Below, one piece after another: positions 1-6,849 of a DNA stretch of 39,742 nt. Within the stretch, counting starts at the first letter, position 1; each line of letters opens with the position of its first letter. Position numbers and translations under genes: made by a program. The stretch covers positions 1-39,742 of the forward strand of contig JAKFDA010000052.1 of the NCBI GenBank assembly GCA_036676355.1. The letters are read 5' to 3'. The notes under the pieces are model-generated. The model ran no database searches. It was not told where the DNA came from and worked only from the letters and a program-made list of their open reading frames with translations. Origin of the DNA: ZC4RG42 sp036676355. GTDB taxonomy: Bacteria; Pseudomonadota; Gammaproteobacteria; Burkholderiales; SG8-39.

Positions 1-82
1 GCAGCCGGATACCCGGTGTAAATAGGCAAACGCGTGAATGGTCGATGACGCTGCGCGAGCAAGGCCGATTTGTCGATCGCGG

Positions 83-131
83 AAAAAAAGAACCTCGGGG
101 CAACAAGAGGAGGAGGGTGGTTGCCCCGAGG
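83..131 (-). terminator. Intrinsic terminator of the putative small RNA
   Basis: A perfect 12-bp inverted repeat (CCTCGGGGCAAC at 93-104 and its complement at 120-131) is followed leftward by TTCTTTTTTT at 92-83. The U-tract lies only on the minus-strand side. This fixes the direction of the transcript. Confidence 0.87.
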
Positions 132-234
132 GTCCACAGGAGGAGGCCTGTGGTGCACGGCATCGACGAGAAGCCTAGCCGTACGTTTGATCGACATGTG
201 GTGCGGAGGAGGCAGCCGCATATCCATCAATCAC
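83..234 (-). ncRNA. Putative small RNA with three anti-Shine-Dalgarno loops
   Basis: Read leftward, this stretch forms three stem-loops. Stem 1 is TGCGG/CCGCA (220-202) with loop CTGCCTCCT. Stem 2 is CCACAGG/CCTGTGG (153-134) with a six-base loop that is exactly CCTCCT. Stem 3 has a perfect 12-bp GC-rich stem (131-120 and 104-93) with a 15-base loop containing CCTCCTCCT, and runs into TTCTTTTTTT. A promoter lies just upstream and no protein-coding gene explains the palindromes. CCTCCT is the anti-Shine-Dalgarno sequence of 16S rRNA, so the inferred role is base-pairing with ribosome-binding sites of mRNAs. From memory, Rfam has a family called betaproteobacterial toxic small RNA, and anti-SD-loop sRNAs are described in Burkholderia; membership is unproven. 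The 5' end is estimated from the promoter. Confidence 0.8.
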
Positions 235-240
235 GAGGTA

Positions 241-269
241 AGTGTAGGTCTCGGGTAATTATTTGTCCA
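241..269 (-). promoter_or_regulatory. Sigma70-like promoter of the small RNA
   Basis: On the minus strand a -35 box TGGACA (269-264, five of six matches to TTGACA) is separated by 17 bases from a -10 box TACACT (246-241, four of six). The start site would fall near 234, just ahead of the first stem-loop. The spacing is optimal. No transcript data are available here. Confidence 0.6.
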
Positions 270-288
270 ACAGATTTGATGGATGATG

Positions 289-309
289 AATATCCATAAA
301 ACGGATATT
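289..309. promoter_or_regulatory. LysR-type operator (T-N11-A dyad)
   Basis: AATATCC and GGATATT form a perfect 7-bp dyad separated by seven bases. It contains the LysR-family T-N11-A signature (T293 to A305). The centre at 299 is about 65 bases upstream of the predicted small RNA start, the usual place of a LysR recognition site, and about 136 bases before the start codon of the divergent lysR gene. The inference is that the adjacent regulator binds here and controls the small RNA and perhaps itself. Confidence 0.65.
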
Positions 310-364
310 ACAGGTGGCCGCGAAATGATACCGCGCCGTGTTGTTCCTATGAAGAAAGGCAGCT

Positions 365-392
365 TTTCCATCTGCGGTTATGCGCCTATAAA
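365..392 (+). promoter_or_regulatory. Possible promoter of the LysR gene
   Basis: TTTCCA (365-370) and TATAAA (387-392) are separated by 16 bases and sit about 40 bases before the ATG of the LysR gene. The -35 match is only moderate, so this is a candidate only. Confidence 0.4.
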
Positions 393-434
393 AATTGCTC
401 ATATCGATGTTTTATGGGGTAAGGTATCGGCCTC

Positions 435-1400
435 ATGGATATTCGTTCCGTAGATTTGAATTTGCTGGTAGCGCTGGACGTGCTGCTGGCGGAGCGTAAC
501 GTCACGCGCGCCGCCACCCGCCTCGGCCTCTCGCAATCGGCAATGAGCGCGGCGCTTGCGCGCCTGCGTGTGTTGTTCAATGACCCGCTGCTGTTACGCA
601 CCTCCGGCGGCATGTTGCCGACCTCGAGAGGCACCGAACTGGCTGCCCCGGTGAAGCAGGTGCTCGAGGATATCGGGCGCATCATCGAGCCGTCCGACGG
701 CTTCGATCCGTCCACGGCGACCGTTAAATTCTCCATTGCCGCCTCGGACTACGTCGAGTGGGCGATCCTGCCGCAACTGGTCGATCACCTCGAAAAGTGC
801 GCGCCTCAGGTGCGCCTCGAAGTGCAGCCTTCCGATTACGCCGGCGTCGGACGTCAACTGGAAAGTGGCGATATCGATCTGGTCCTCATCAATGCCGCCA
901 ACGCGCCGAGCGCAGGGCGCTCGCGCCCGCTTTACGCGGAGCGCTTCGTGGTCGTGGCGCGGCACAATCATCCGCGCCTCAAACGCACGCTGAGCGTGGA
1001 GGATTTCTGCGCCATGGATCACGTGCTGGTTGCCCGGCATGGTTATTTTTTTGCCGGCGCCGCGCAAATCGACGAAGCGCTGGCCGCGGTCGGTCGCAAG
1101 CGCCACGTGCGGCTTTCGGTGCCGCACTTTCTGCTGGTGCCGGAAATGGTCGCGCGTTCCGACATGATCGCCGTGCTGCCCGAGCGACTGGCGCGCAGCT
1201 ATACCGACAGCTTGCGCAGCTTCGATTTGCCGCTCGACGTGCCTCATCTCACCATCGCCGCGGTGTGGCATGAGCGCACGCATCGCAATCCCGCGCAGAT
1301 CTGGTTGCGCCAGGCGTTGGCCGAACTGATGCAGGGCAGCGTGATTAACGGCAAGTTCGGCAAATCGGCGGCGGCGGTGCCGCGCAAGCGGGAAAGATGA
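435..1400 (+). CDS. LysR-type transcriptional regulator
   Basis: This is a 321-residue DNA-binding regulator of the LysR family, of normal length. The N-terminal winged helix-turn-helix spans about residues 6-65 (DLNLLVALDVLL, then NVTRAATRLGLSQSAMSAAL and RVLFNDPLLLR). The wording resembles the NodD/NahR/LeuO branch. The effector-binding domain covers about residues 90-300. The ATG is preceded by a weak GTAAGG ribosome site. The gene is divergent from the putative small RNA, with a T-N11-A dyad between them, so that RNA is its most likely target. It overlaps the next gene by ATGA, suggesting co-translation. The inducer cannot be predicted. Confidence 0.92.
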   Translation: MDIRSVDLNLLVALDVLLAERNVTRAATRLGLSQSAMSAALARLRVLFNDPLLLRTSGGMLPTSRGTELAAPVKQVLEDIGRIIEPSDGFDPSTATVKFSIAASDYVEWAILPQLVDHLEKCAPQVRLEVQPSDYAGVGRQLESGDIDLVLINAANAPSAGRSRPLYAERFVVVARHNHPRLKRTLSVEDFCAMDHVLVARHGYFFAGAAQIDEALAAVGRKRHVRLSVPHFLLVPEMVARSDMIAVLPERLARSYTDSLRSFDLPLDVPHLTIAAVWHERTHRNPAQIWLRQALAELMQGSVINGKFGKSAAAVPRKRER

Positions 1401-2302
1401 ACAGGACGACGTGCCGATCGTGGCGGCACGTCGTCGCCTTATCGCTGTTTTTCGGCGCCGGCGCCGCCGGTGCGCAGGGTTGTGTGTCGCCAGGCACTTG
1501 GTTGTTCCCGGTCGATCACGCAACCGTGTCCGAGGACGCGGTGTACGCGCGCGCCGCGCAAGCCGATGTCGTTCTGCTGGGCGAAAGCCATGCGTATGCG
1601 CCGCACCACCGCTGGCAGCTCGAAACACTCCAGGCATTGCACGCAATACGACCCGCCATGGTGATCGGGTTCGAAATGTTCCCCCGTCGCGTGCAGCCGG
1701 TACTCGATCGCTGGATTGCGGGTGAATTGACGGCCGAAGAATTCATGCGCCGGTCCGACTGGAAAAAAGTCTGGCGCTTCGATTTCGAACTCTATCGCCC
1801 GCTGTTCGAATTCGCTCGCGCAAACGCTATCCCGATGCGGGCGCTGAATGTGGAGCAGGCGCTCGTGCGCGACACCGGCGCGAACGGCTTCGATGCCGTT
1901 CCGGATGAGCGTCGCGAAGGCGTTTCGGCGCCCGCGCCGGCGGCCGATCGCTATGTCGAAAAGCTGCGCGAAGTGTATGCAAGCCATCGCCACGGCGGCG
2001 ACGCACCGGCGCTCGATGATCCGAAATTCCGGCGCTTCGTCGGCGCGCAGTTGCTGTGGGATCGCGCCATGGCGCAGGCGCTTGCCGACGCACTGCGCGA
2101 CCGGCCCGACGCGCTGGTGGTCGGCATCATGGGGCGCGGGCATGTCGAATACGGGCAAGGCGTGGCGCATCAGTTGCGCGACCTCGGTGTGTCGCGCATC
2201 GTCGCGCTTTTACCGTGGGACGCGGACGAGCCGTGCGAGGCGTTAAGCGCAGGTATTGCCGATGCGGTTTACGGCGTCGAAGCCTCGCCGGCGGACAAAT
2301 GA
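1397..2302 (+). CDS. ChaN-family (haem-binding uptake, Tiki/ChaN) protein
   Basis: A 301-residue exported protein of the ChaN family (PF04187). Members bind haem or act as metalloprotease-like (Tiki) proteins at the envelope. A signal peptide is visible (basic residues, then VVALSLFFGAGAAGA). Cleavage is probably near residue 26, and the Cys at 29 has no good lipobox. The family motif LGESH is at about residues 61-65, the FEMFPRRVQP block follows, and GRGHVEYG is near residue 250. These carry the Glu and His residues typical of the Tiki/ChaN fold. The start overlaps the stop of the LysR gene (ATGA). A role in iron or haem handling is a family-level inference, and direct regulation by the LysR protein is possible. 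Confidence 0.85.
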   Translation: MNRTTCRSWRHVVALSLFFGAGAAGAQGCVSPGTWLFPVDHATVSEDAVYARAAQADVVLLGESHAYAPHHRWQLETLQALHAIRPAMVIGFEMFPRRVQPVLDRWIAGELTAEEFMRRSDWKKVWRFDFELYRPLFEFARANAIPMRALNVEQALVRDTGANGFDAVPDERREGVSAPAPAADRYVEKLREVYASHRHGGDAPALDDPKFRRFVGAQLLWDRAMAQALADALRDRPDALVVGIMGRGHVEYGQGVAHQLRDLGVSRIVALLPWDADEPCEALSAGIADAVYGVEASPADK

Positions 2303-2427
2303 CCGTCGCGCACGACGCAAAATTGCAACGGATTATCCGGCGGCGGGACGGCCGCCCGGTTTGACGGCGTCGACGCAAGCGGCTATATGGTGTGGATCGA
2401 TTGTCGAACGCAATTTCACTGAACTGT

Positions 2428-3948
2428 ATGGAATCCAGCGTGGGCGCAGCATTGTCGCCGTCGGGAAACGCCCGTTTCCCGGGAATCGACCTGGATCGCC
2501 AGATCGACGTGGTATCGAGCCTGCGCCGCCGTCTGGCGCAGGACGCGGTGCTGCATCGCGCCGAAGATACGCGACCCTACGAATGCGACGGTCTGTCGGC
2601 GTATCGTGAGCTGCCGATGGTGGTTGCGCTGCCCGCCGATGAAGATGAAGTGGCATTCGTACTGCGTACATGTCATGAGTTGAACGTACCCGTCATCGCA
2701 CGGGGGGCCGGTACCGGTCTGTCCGGCGGCGCCCTGCCGGCGCCGGACAGCGTGCTGCTGTCGCTGGCGAAAATGAAGCGCATTCTTTCGCTCGACCCGG
2801 TTGCGCGCATCGCGCGCGTCCAGCCCGGGGTGCGCAATGCGGCGATCTCGGAGGCGGCCAAGGCTTTCGGCCTCTACTATGCGCCCGACCCGTCTTCGCA
2901 GATTGCCTGCAGCATCGGCGGCAACGTCGCGGAAAATTCGGGCGGCGTACATTGCCTCAAGTACGGCTTGACCGTACATAACGTTTTGCGCGTGCGCGGC
3001 TACACCATGGCCGGCGAAGCGATCGAGTTCGGCAGCGAGGCGCTCGACAGCGCCGGTTACGATCTGCTCTCGGTCGTCATCGGCAGCGAAGGCATGCTGG
3101 CTGTCGTCACGGAGGTGACGGTACGGCTCATTCCGTTGCCGGAAGCCGCCAAGGTGATCCTTGCCTCGTTCGACAATGTGCACAGGGCCGGAGAAGCGGT
3201 GGCGACCGTGATCGCCGAGGGCATCATCCCGGCCGGCCTGGAAATGATGGATCGCTCCGCCACGCGCGCCGTCGAAGACTTCGTGCACGCGGGCTACGAT
3301 CTGGACGCCGCCGCGATCCTGTTGTGCGAATCGGACGGCACGCCGGAAGAAGTCGAAGACGAGATCGCGCGGATGCAGGCCGTGCTGCTGCGTGCCGGTG
3401 CGAGCAATCTCCGAGTGTCGCGCGATGAAGCCGAACGCATCCGTTTCTGGGCCGGGCGCAAGGCGGCATTTCCCGCGGTGGGACGCATCTCGCCGGATTA
3501 CTACTGCATGGACGGCACCATTCCGCGCAAGCGTCTCGGCGAGGTGTTGCTGTTCATCGAAGAGATGGAGCGTAAATACGGCTTGCGCTGTCCCAATGTG
3601 TTTCATGCCGGCGACGGCAACCTGCATCCGTTGATTCTGTTCGATGCCAACGATCCGGAGCAGTTGCATCGCACCGAAGCCTTTGCCGCCGAAGTGTTGC
3701 AGAAGTGCATCGAGGTCGGCGGCACCATCACCGGCGAACACGGCGTCGGCATCGAAAAGATAAACCAGATGTGCCAACAATTTTCCGGCAACGAACTGGA
3801 ACGTTTTCGCGGCGTGAAGCGCGCGTTCGATCCGCAGGGTCTGCTGAATCCGCTGAAGAACATTCCCACTTTGCATCGCTGCGCCGAATTCGGACGCATG
3901 CATGTGCATAACGGCCAGTTGCTGCATCCGGAACTGCCCAGATTTTGA
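2428..3948 (+). CDS. glcD: Glycolate oxidase FAD-linked subunit GlcD
   Basis: Catalytic flavoprotein of glycolate oxidase (glycolate to glyoxylate, electrons passed to the respiratory chain with GlcE and GlcF). About 506 residues, the normal length. An FAD-binding type 4 domain carries RGAGTGLSGGALP and SSQIACSIGGNVAENSGG. The C-terminal FAD-oxidase domain carries FHAGDGNLHPL and GTITGEHGVGIEKI. The start is uncertain: ATG at 2428 is used here, but a GTG at 2392 would add 12 residues, and neither has a clear ribosome site. It overlaps glcE by four bases. A D-lactate dehydrogenase of the same superfamily is less likely, because the full DEF set follows. Confidence 0.93.
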   Translation: MESSVGAALSPSGNARFPGIDLDRQIDVVSSLRRRLAQDAVLHRAEDTRPYECDGLSAYRELPMVVALPADEDEVAFVLRTCHELNVPVIARGAGTGLSGGALPAPDSVLLSLAKMKRILSLDPVARIARVQPGVRNAAISEAAKAFGLYYAPDPSSQIACSIGGNVAENSGGVHCLKYGLTVHNVLRVRGYTMAGEAIEFGSEALDSAGYDLLSVVIGSEGMLAVVTEVTVRLIPLPEAAKVILASFDNVHRAGEAVATVIAEGIIPAGLEMMDRSATRAVEDFVHAGYDLDAAAILLCESDGTPEEVEDEIARMQAVLLRAGASNLRVSRDEAERIRFWAGRKAAFPAVGRISPDYYCMDGTIPRKRLGEVLLFIEEMERKYGLRCPNVFHAGDGNLHPLILFDANDPEQLHRTEAFAAEVLQKCIEVGGTITGEHGVGIEKINQMCQQFSGNELERFRGVKRAFDPQGLLNPLKNIPTLHRCAEFGRMHVHNGQLLHPELPRF

Positions 3949-5051
3949 ACAAGCCTTCCCTCTCTACCGAAAAAAACGCTGATCGAAGTCAGTTGATGCT
4001 GCAGACGATTGCCGAAACCATACGCGCGGCCGCCGCGCGTCAACGCCCGCTCTTCATCCTGGGCGGCGCGACCAAAGGCTTCTACGGCCATCCGGTCGAA
4101 GGCGAAGCGCTCGATGTACGCGGTTACAGCGGCGTGGTGGATTACGAACCGAGCGAACTGGTGATCAGCGTGCGCGCCGGCACGCCGCTGGTCGATGTCG
4201 AGGCGCTACTCGCGGACAACAACCAGATGCTCGCCTTCGAGCCGCCGCGCTATGCACAAGGCGCGACCATCGGCGGTGTCGTGGCAAGCGGTCTGTCCGG
4301 TCCGCGTCGACAGGCGGCGGGCGCCGTGCGCGATTTCGTCCTGGGCCTGCGCATGCTGGACGGGCGCGGCGATGATCTGCGCTTCGGCGGACAGGTCATG
4401 AAGAATGTCGCCGGCTACGACGTCTCGCGCCTCATGGTCGGCGCGCTCGGCACGCTCGGTGTGCTGACGGAAATTTCGCTCAAGGTGTTGCCGCGCCCGG
4501 CGGCGGAAGCAACCCTGCGCTTCGAAATGCCCGAGGCGGTCGCCATTCAGACGCTCAACACCTGGGCGGCTCGTCCGCTGCCGATCAGCGCCAACGTGTA
4601 TCACGACGGCGAACTGCATGTGCGCCTGTCGGGGGCGCAGGTTGCCGTCGACGCAGCCCGCACCCGTCTGGGCGGCGACGCGGTAAATGAAGCGCAGGCG
4701 GCGCAACTGTGGCAAAGCATGCGCGATCACACGGCGCCGTTTTTTCAAACGAATGCGCCGTTGTGGCGCGTGTCCGTGCCTTCGGTGGCCAAAGCGCTGG
4801 AATTGCCCGGCGCGCAGTTGATCGAATGGGGCGGCGCGTTGCGCTGGCTGGTGACGCAAGCCGACGTGCGCACCGTACGCGCCACAGCTGAAGCGCGCGG
4901 CGGTCATGCGACCCTGTTTCGCTACAGCGGCGCGGAGGTTCCGGTGTTCCACCCCCTGCCGCAAGTGACGATGGACATCCATCGGCGTCTGAAGAACGAA
5001 TTCGACCCGCAGGGGATACTTAATCCCGGCCGCATGTATCGAGGCCTCTGA
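3945..5051 (+). CDS. glcE: Glycolate oxidase FAD-binding subunit GlcE
   Basis: Second flavin-binding subunit of glycolate oxidase, up to 368 residues. Visible family motifs are ILGGATKGFYG near the N-terminus, the QGATIGGVVASGLSGPRR block, and GGQVMKNVAGYDVSRLMVG, which is characteristic of GlcE. The C-terminus (FDPQGILNPGRMY) is also typical. The longest reading begins with TTG inside the glcD stop region, implying translational coupling. Homology begins around MLQTIAETI, so the ATG at 3996 is a real alternative start. One base separates it from glcF. Its exact role in the complex is less clear than that of GlcD. Confidence 0.92.
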   Translation: MNKPSLSTEKNADRSQLMLQTIAETIRAAAARQRPLFILGGATKGFYGHPVEGEALDVRGYSGVVDYEPSELVISVRAGTPLVDVEALLADNNQMLAFEPPRYAQGATIGGVVASGLSGPRRQAAGAVRDFVLGLRMLDGRGDDLRFGGQVMKNVAGYDVSRLMVGALGTLGVLTEISLKVLPRPAAEATLRFEMPEAVAIQTLNTWAARPLPISANVYHDGELHVRLSGAQVAVDAARTRLGGDAVNEAQAAQLWQSMRDHTAPFFQTNAPLWRVSVPSVAKALELPGAQLIEWGGALRWLVTQADVRTVRATAEARGGHATLFRYSGAEVPVFHPLPQVTMDIHRRLKNEFDPQGILNPGRMYRGL

Positions 5052-5052
5052 C

Positions 5053-6273
5053 ATGCAGACGCGACTCGCCGATTTTATTCGCGACACCGATCAGGGCAGG
5101 ACGGCCGACGCCATTCTGCGCAAGTGCGTGCATTGCGGCTTCTGCACCGCCACCTGTCCGACCTACCAGTTGCTCGGCGACGAACTCGACGGGCCGCGCG
5201 GCCGCATTTATCTGATGAAGGCGATGCTCGAAGGCGAGCCGGTCACGCGCAGCACGCAACTGCATCTCGATCGCTGCCTTACCTGCCGCAATTGCGAAAC
5301 CACCTGTCCTTCCGGCGTGGAATACGGCGCATTGGTCGACATCGGCCGGGCGCTGGTGAGCGAACGCGTCGAGCGACCGTGGCATGAGCGCGCCATGCGC
5401 AGCGCTATCGGCGCCGTGTTCACCCGCACGCGCTTGTTCAAGGTGTTGTTGCGCACCGGCATGGCGCTGCGCCCGCTGCTGCCGATCAGGCTGGCACAGA
5501 AGCTGCCGCTTCATATTCCCGAAGTGCGCGCATGGCCGCCGCTGCGCCATGCGCGCAGGATGGTTGCGTTGGGTGGTTGCGTGCAGCCCGCGCTGACGCC
5601 GGACACCAATCCGGCCGCCGCGCGCGTGCTCGACCGTTTCGGCATCTCGTTGATCGAGACCGCCGGGTGCTGCGGCGCCTTGCGCTTTCATCTCGATCAT
5701 CAGAACGACGGGCTCGACGACATGCGCCGCATGATCGACAGCTGGTGGCCGTATGTCGAGCAGGGCGTCGAAGCCTTCGTCATGACTGCTTCGGGTTGCG
5801 GCGCGACCGTGCGCGAGTACGGACACCACTTGCAGCACGATGCGCAATACGCCGACAAGGCGCGTCGCATCAGCGCCATGACGCGCGACCTCACCGAGGT
5901 GCTGAACGCGGAAGCGGTGCGCAACGGCCCGCTGCTCGAGCACGCCCCGCTGGTCGCCTTCCATGCGCCGTGTTCATTGCAGCATTGGCAGAAGCTGCAC
6001 GGCGTGGGCGAGCGGCTGCTGTCCGCACTGGGTTATCGCCTCACCTACGTGCCCGATGCGCATCTATGTTGCGGTTCGGCCGGGTCCTACTCACTCCTGC
6101 AGCCGGAACTTTCGCAGCAGCTCAAGCGCAACAAGCTTGCCGCCCTGAGTTCGGGGATGCCGGAAGTCATTCTTACCGCCAACGTAGGTTGTCAGACCCA
6201 TCTGACGACCGAGGACGGCATCCCCATCAAACACTGGATCGTCGATCTGGACGAGCGTCTTTCGCCGCGCTGA
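5053..6273 (+). CDS. glcF: Glycolate oxidase iron-sulfur subunit GlcF
   Basis: Iron-sulfur subunit of 406 residues that carries electrons from the GlcD/GlcE flavins. Two ferredoxin-type clusters are encoded by CVHCGFCTATCP (about residues 24-35) and CLTCRNCETTCP (about 75-86). The C-terminal half has the paired CCG (HdrB-like) motifs: GCCGALRFHLDHQ near residue 205 and HLCCGSAGSY near residue 337. The ATG start is one base after glcE, so the three genes form one operon. No adjacent malate synthase or glcC-type GntR regulator is present. Confidence 0.94.
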   Translation: MQTRLADFIRDTDQGRTADAILRKCVHCGFCTATCPTYQLLGDELDGPRGRIYLMKAMLEGEPVTRSTQLHLDRCLTCRNCETTCPSGVEYGALVDIGRALVSERVERPWHERAMRSAIGAVFTRTRLFKVLLRTGMALRPLLPIRLAQKLPLHIPEVRAWPPLRHARRMVALGGCVQPALTPDTNPAAARVLDRFGISLIETAGCCGALRFHLDHQNDGLDDMRRMIDSWWPYVEQGVEAFVMTASGCGATVREYGHHLQHDAQYADKARRISAMTRDLTEVLNAEAVRNGPLLEHAPLVAFHAPCSLQHWQKLHGVGERLLSALGYRLTYVPDAHLCCGSAGSYSLLQPELSQQLKRNKLAALSSGMPEVILTANVGCQTHLTTEDGIPIKHWIVDLDERLSPR

Positions 6274-6372
6274 GCAGCGCGCCCCAGCCGGCGCGGTTTA
6301 TGCCTCGACCCATTGCAGGCTTCACGGTTCCAACATACGCTTGCGCCACCTAAAACTCCTCAGGAGCGTTTG

Positions 6373-6786
6373 ATGTCTTTCACTCGCGTAGTCGTAGGGG
6401 GATTCGTGTTGGCCCTGTCGTCTGGCGCGCTGGCGGATGCGCCGCAAATGCGACCGGGCCTGTGGGAATTTTCCATGTCCGGCGTCCCGATGAAGCAGAC
6501 CGTCTGCATCACGCCCGACATGGCGAAGGACGTCACCAAGCTGGGCAAGGATGACAAGGTGCCGAACAGCGATTGCAAATCCTCGACGCCGAAAGTGTCC
6601 GGAAAAAGCACGACTTTCAATGTTTCGTGCACAAAGCCGAGCAGGATGAGCACCAAAATGACCCTGACCGCGCATGACCAGGATAACTTCACCATGGCGC
6701 AGGACTACGACATGGAAATGAACGGTCAGCGGCAGAAGGGTTCGATGACGATGAACTACAAACGTATCGGCGAGTGCAGGAAGTAG
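6373..6786 (+). CDS. Secreted DUF3617-domain protein
   Basis: A small exported protein of 137 residues. The chosen ATG is six bases after an AGGAG ribosome site; the open frame extends 20 codons upstream but lacks such a site. A signal peptide is clear (MSFTRVVVGGFVLALSSGALA, cleavage near residue 21). The mature part begins with RPGLWEFSM and has QTVCITPDM, CKSS, FNVSC and a C-terminal GEC. This pattern of four spaced cysteines and an N-terminal RPGLWE is typical of DUF3617 (PF12276). The molecular function of this periplasmic family is unknown. It stands alone between glcF and a transporter. Confidence 0.82.
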   Translation: MSFTRVVVGGFVLALSSGALADAPQMRPGLWEFSMSGVPMKQTVCITPDMAKDVTKLGKDDKVPNSDCKSSTPKVSGKSTTFNVSCTKPSRMSTKMTLTAHDQDNFTMAQDYDMEMNGQRQKGSMTMNYKRIGECRK

Positions 6787-6805
6787 GCGCTACGCGATAT
6801 CGGAT

Positions 6806-6826
6806 GACCGGCGCTATACGCCGGTC
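6806..6826 (+). terminator. Hairpin after the DUF3617 gene
   Basis: GACCGGCG and CGCCGGTC form a perfect 8-bp stem with the five-base loop CTATA, 20 bases after the DUF3617 stop. There is no U-tract, so it may be a weak terminator or only an RNA-stabilising stem. Confidence 0.4.
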
Positions 6827-6849
6827 GCTACGCTCCTCCTGACTCCCGC

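Noticed and set aside
93..220. The same hairpins read on the plus strand as AGGAGG loops (a CsrA/RsmA-titrating RNA)
   Set aside because: GGA-containing loops would suit CsrA binding, but the U-tract and promoter are on the minus strand only, so the transcribed loops are CCTCCT.
45..299. An 84-codon plus-strand open frame in the left intergenic region
   Set aside because: Its sequence is explained by the three palindromes and the operator of the small RNA. The predicted protein is Arg/Pro-rich with no family resemblance.
2416..3927. A 503-codon minus-strand open frame opposite glcD
   Set aside because: It is a shadow of glcD, with low-complexity composition and no family motif.
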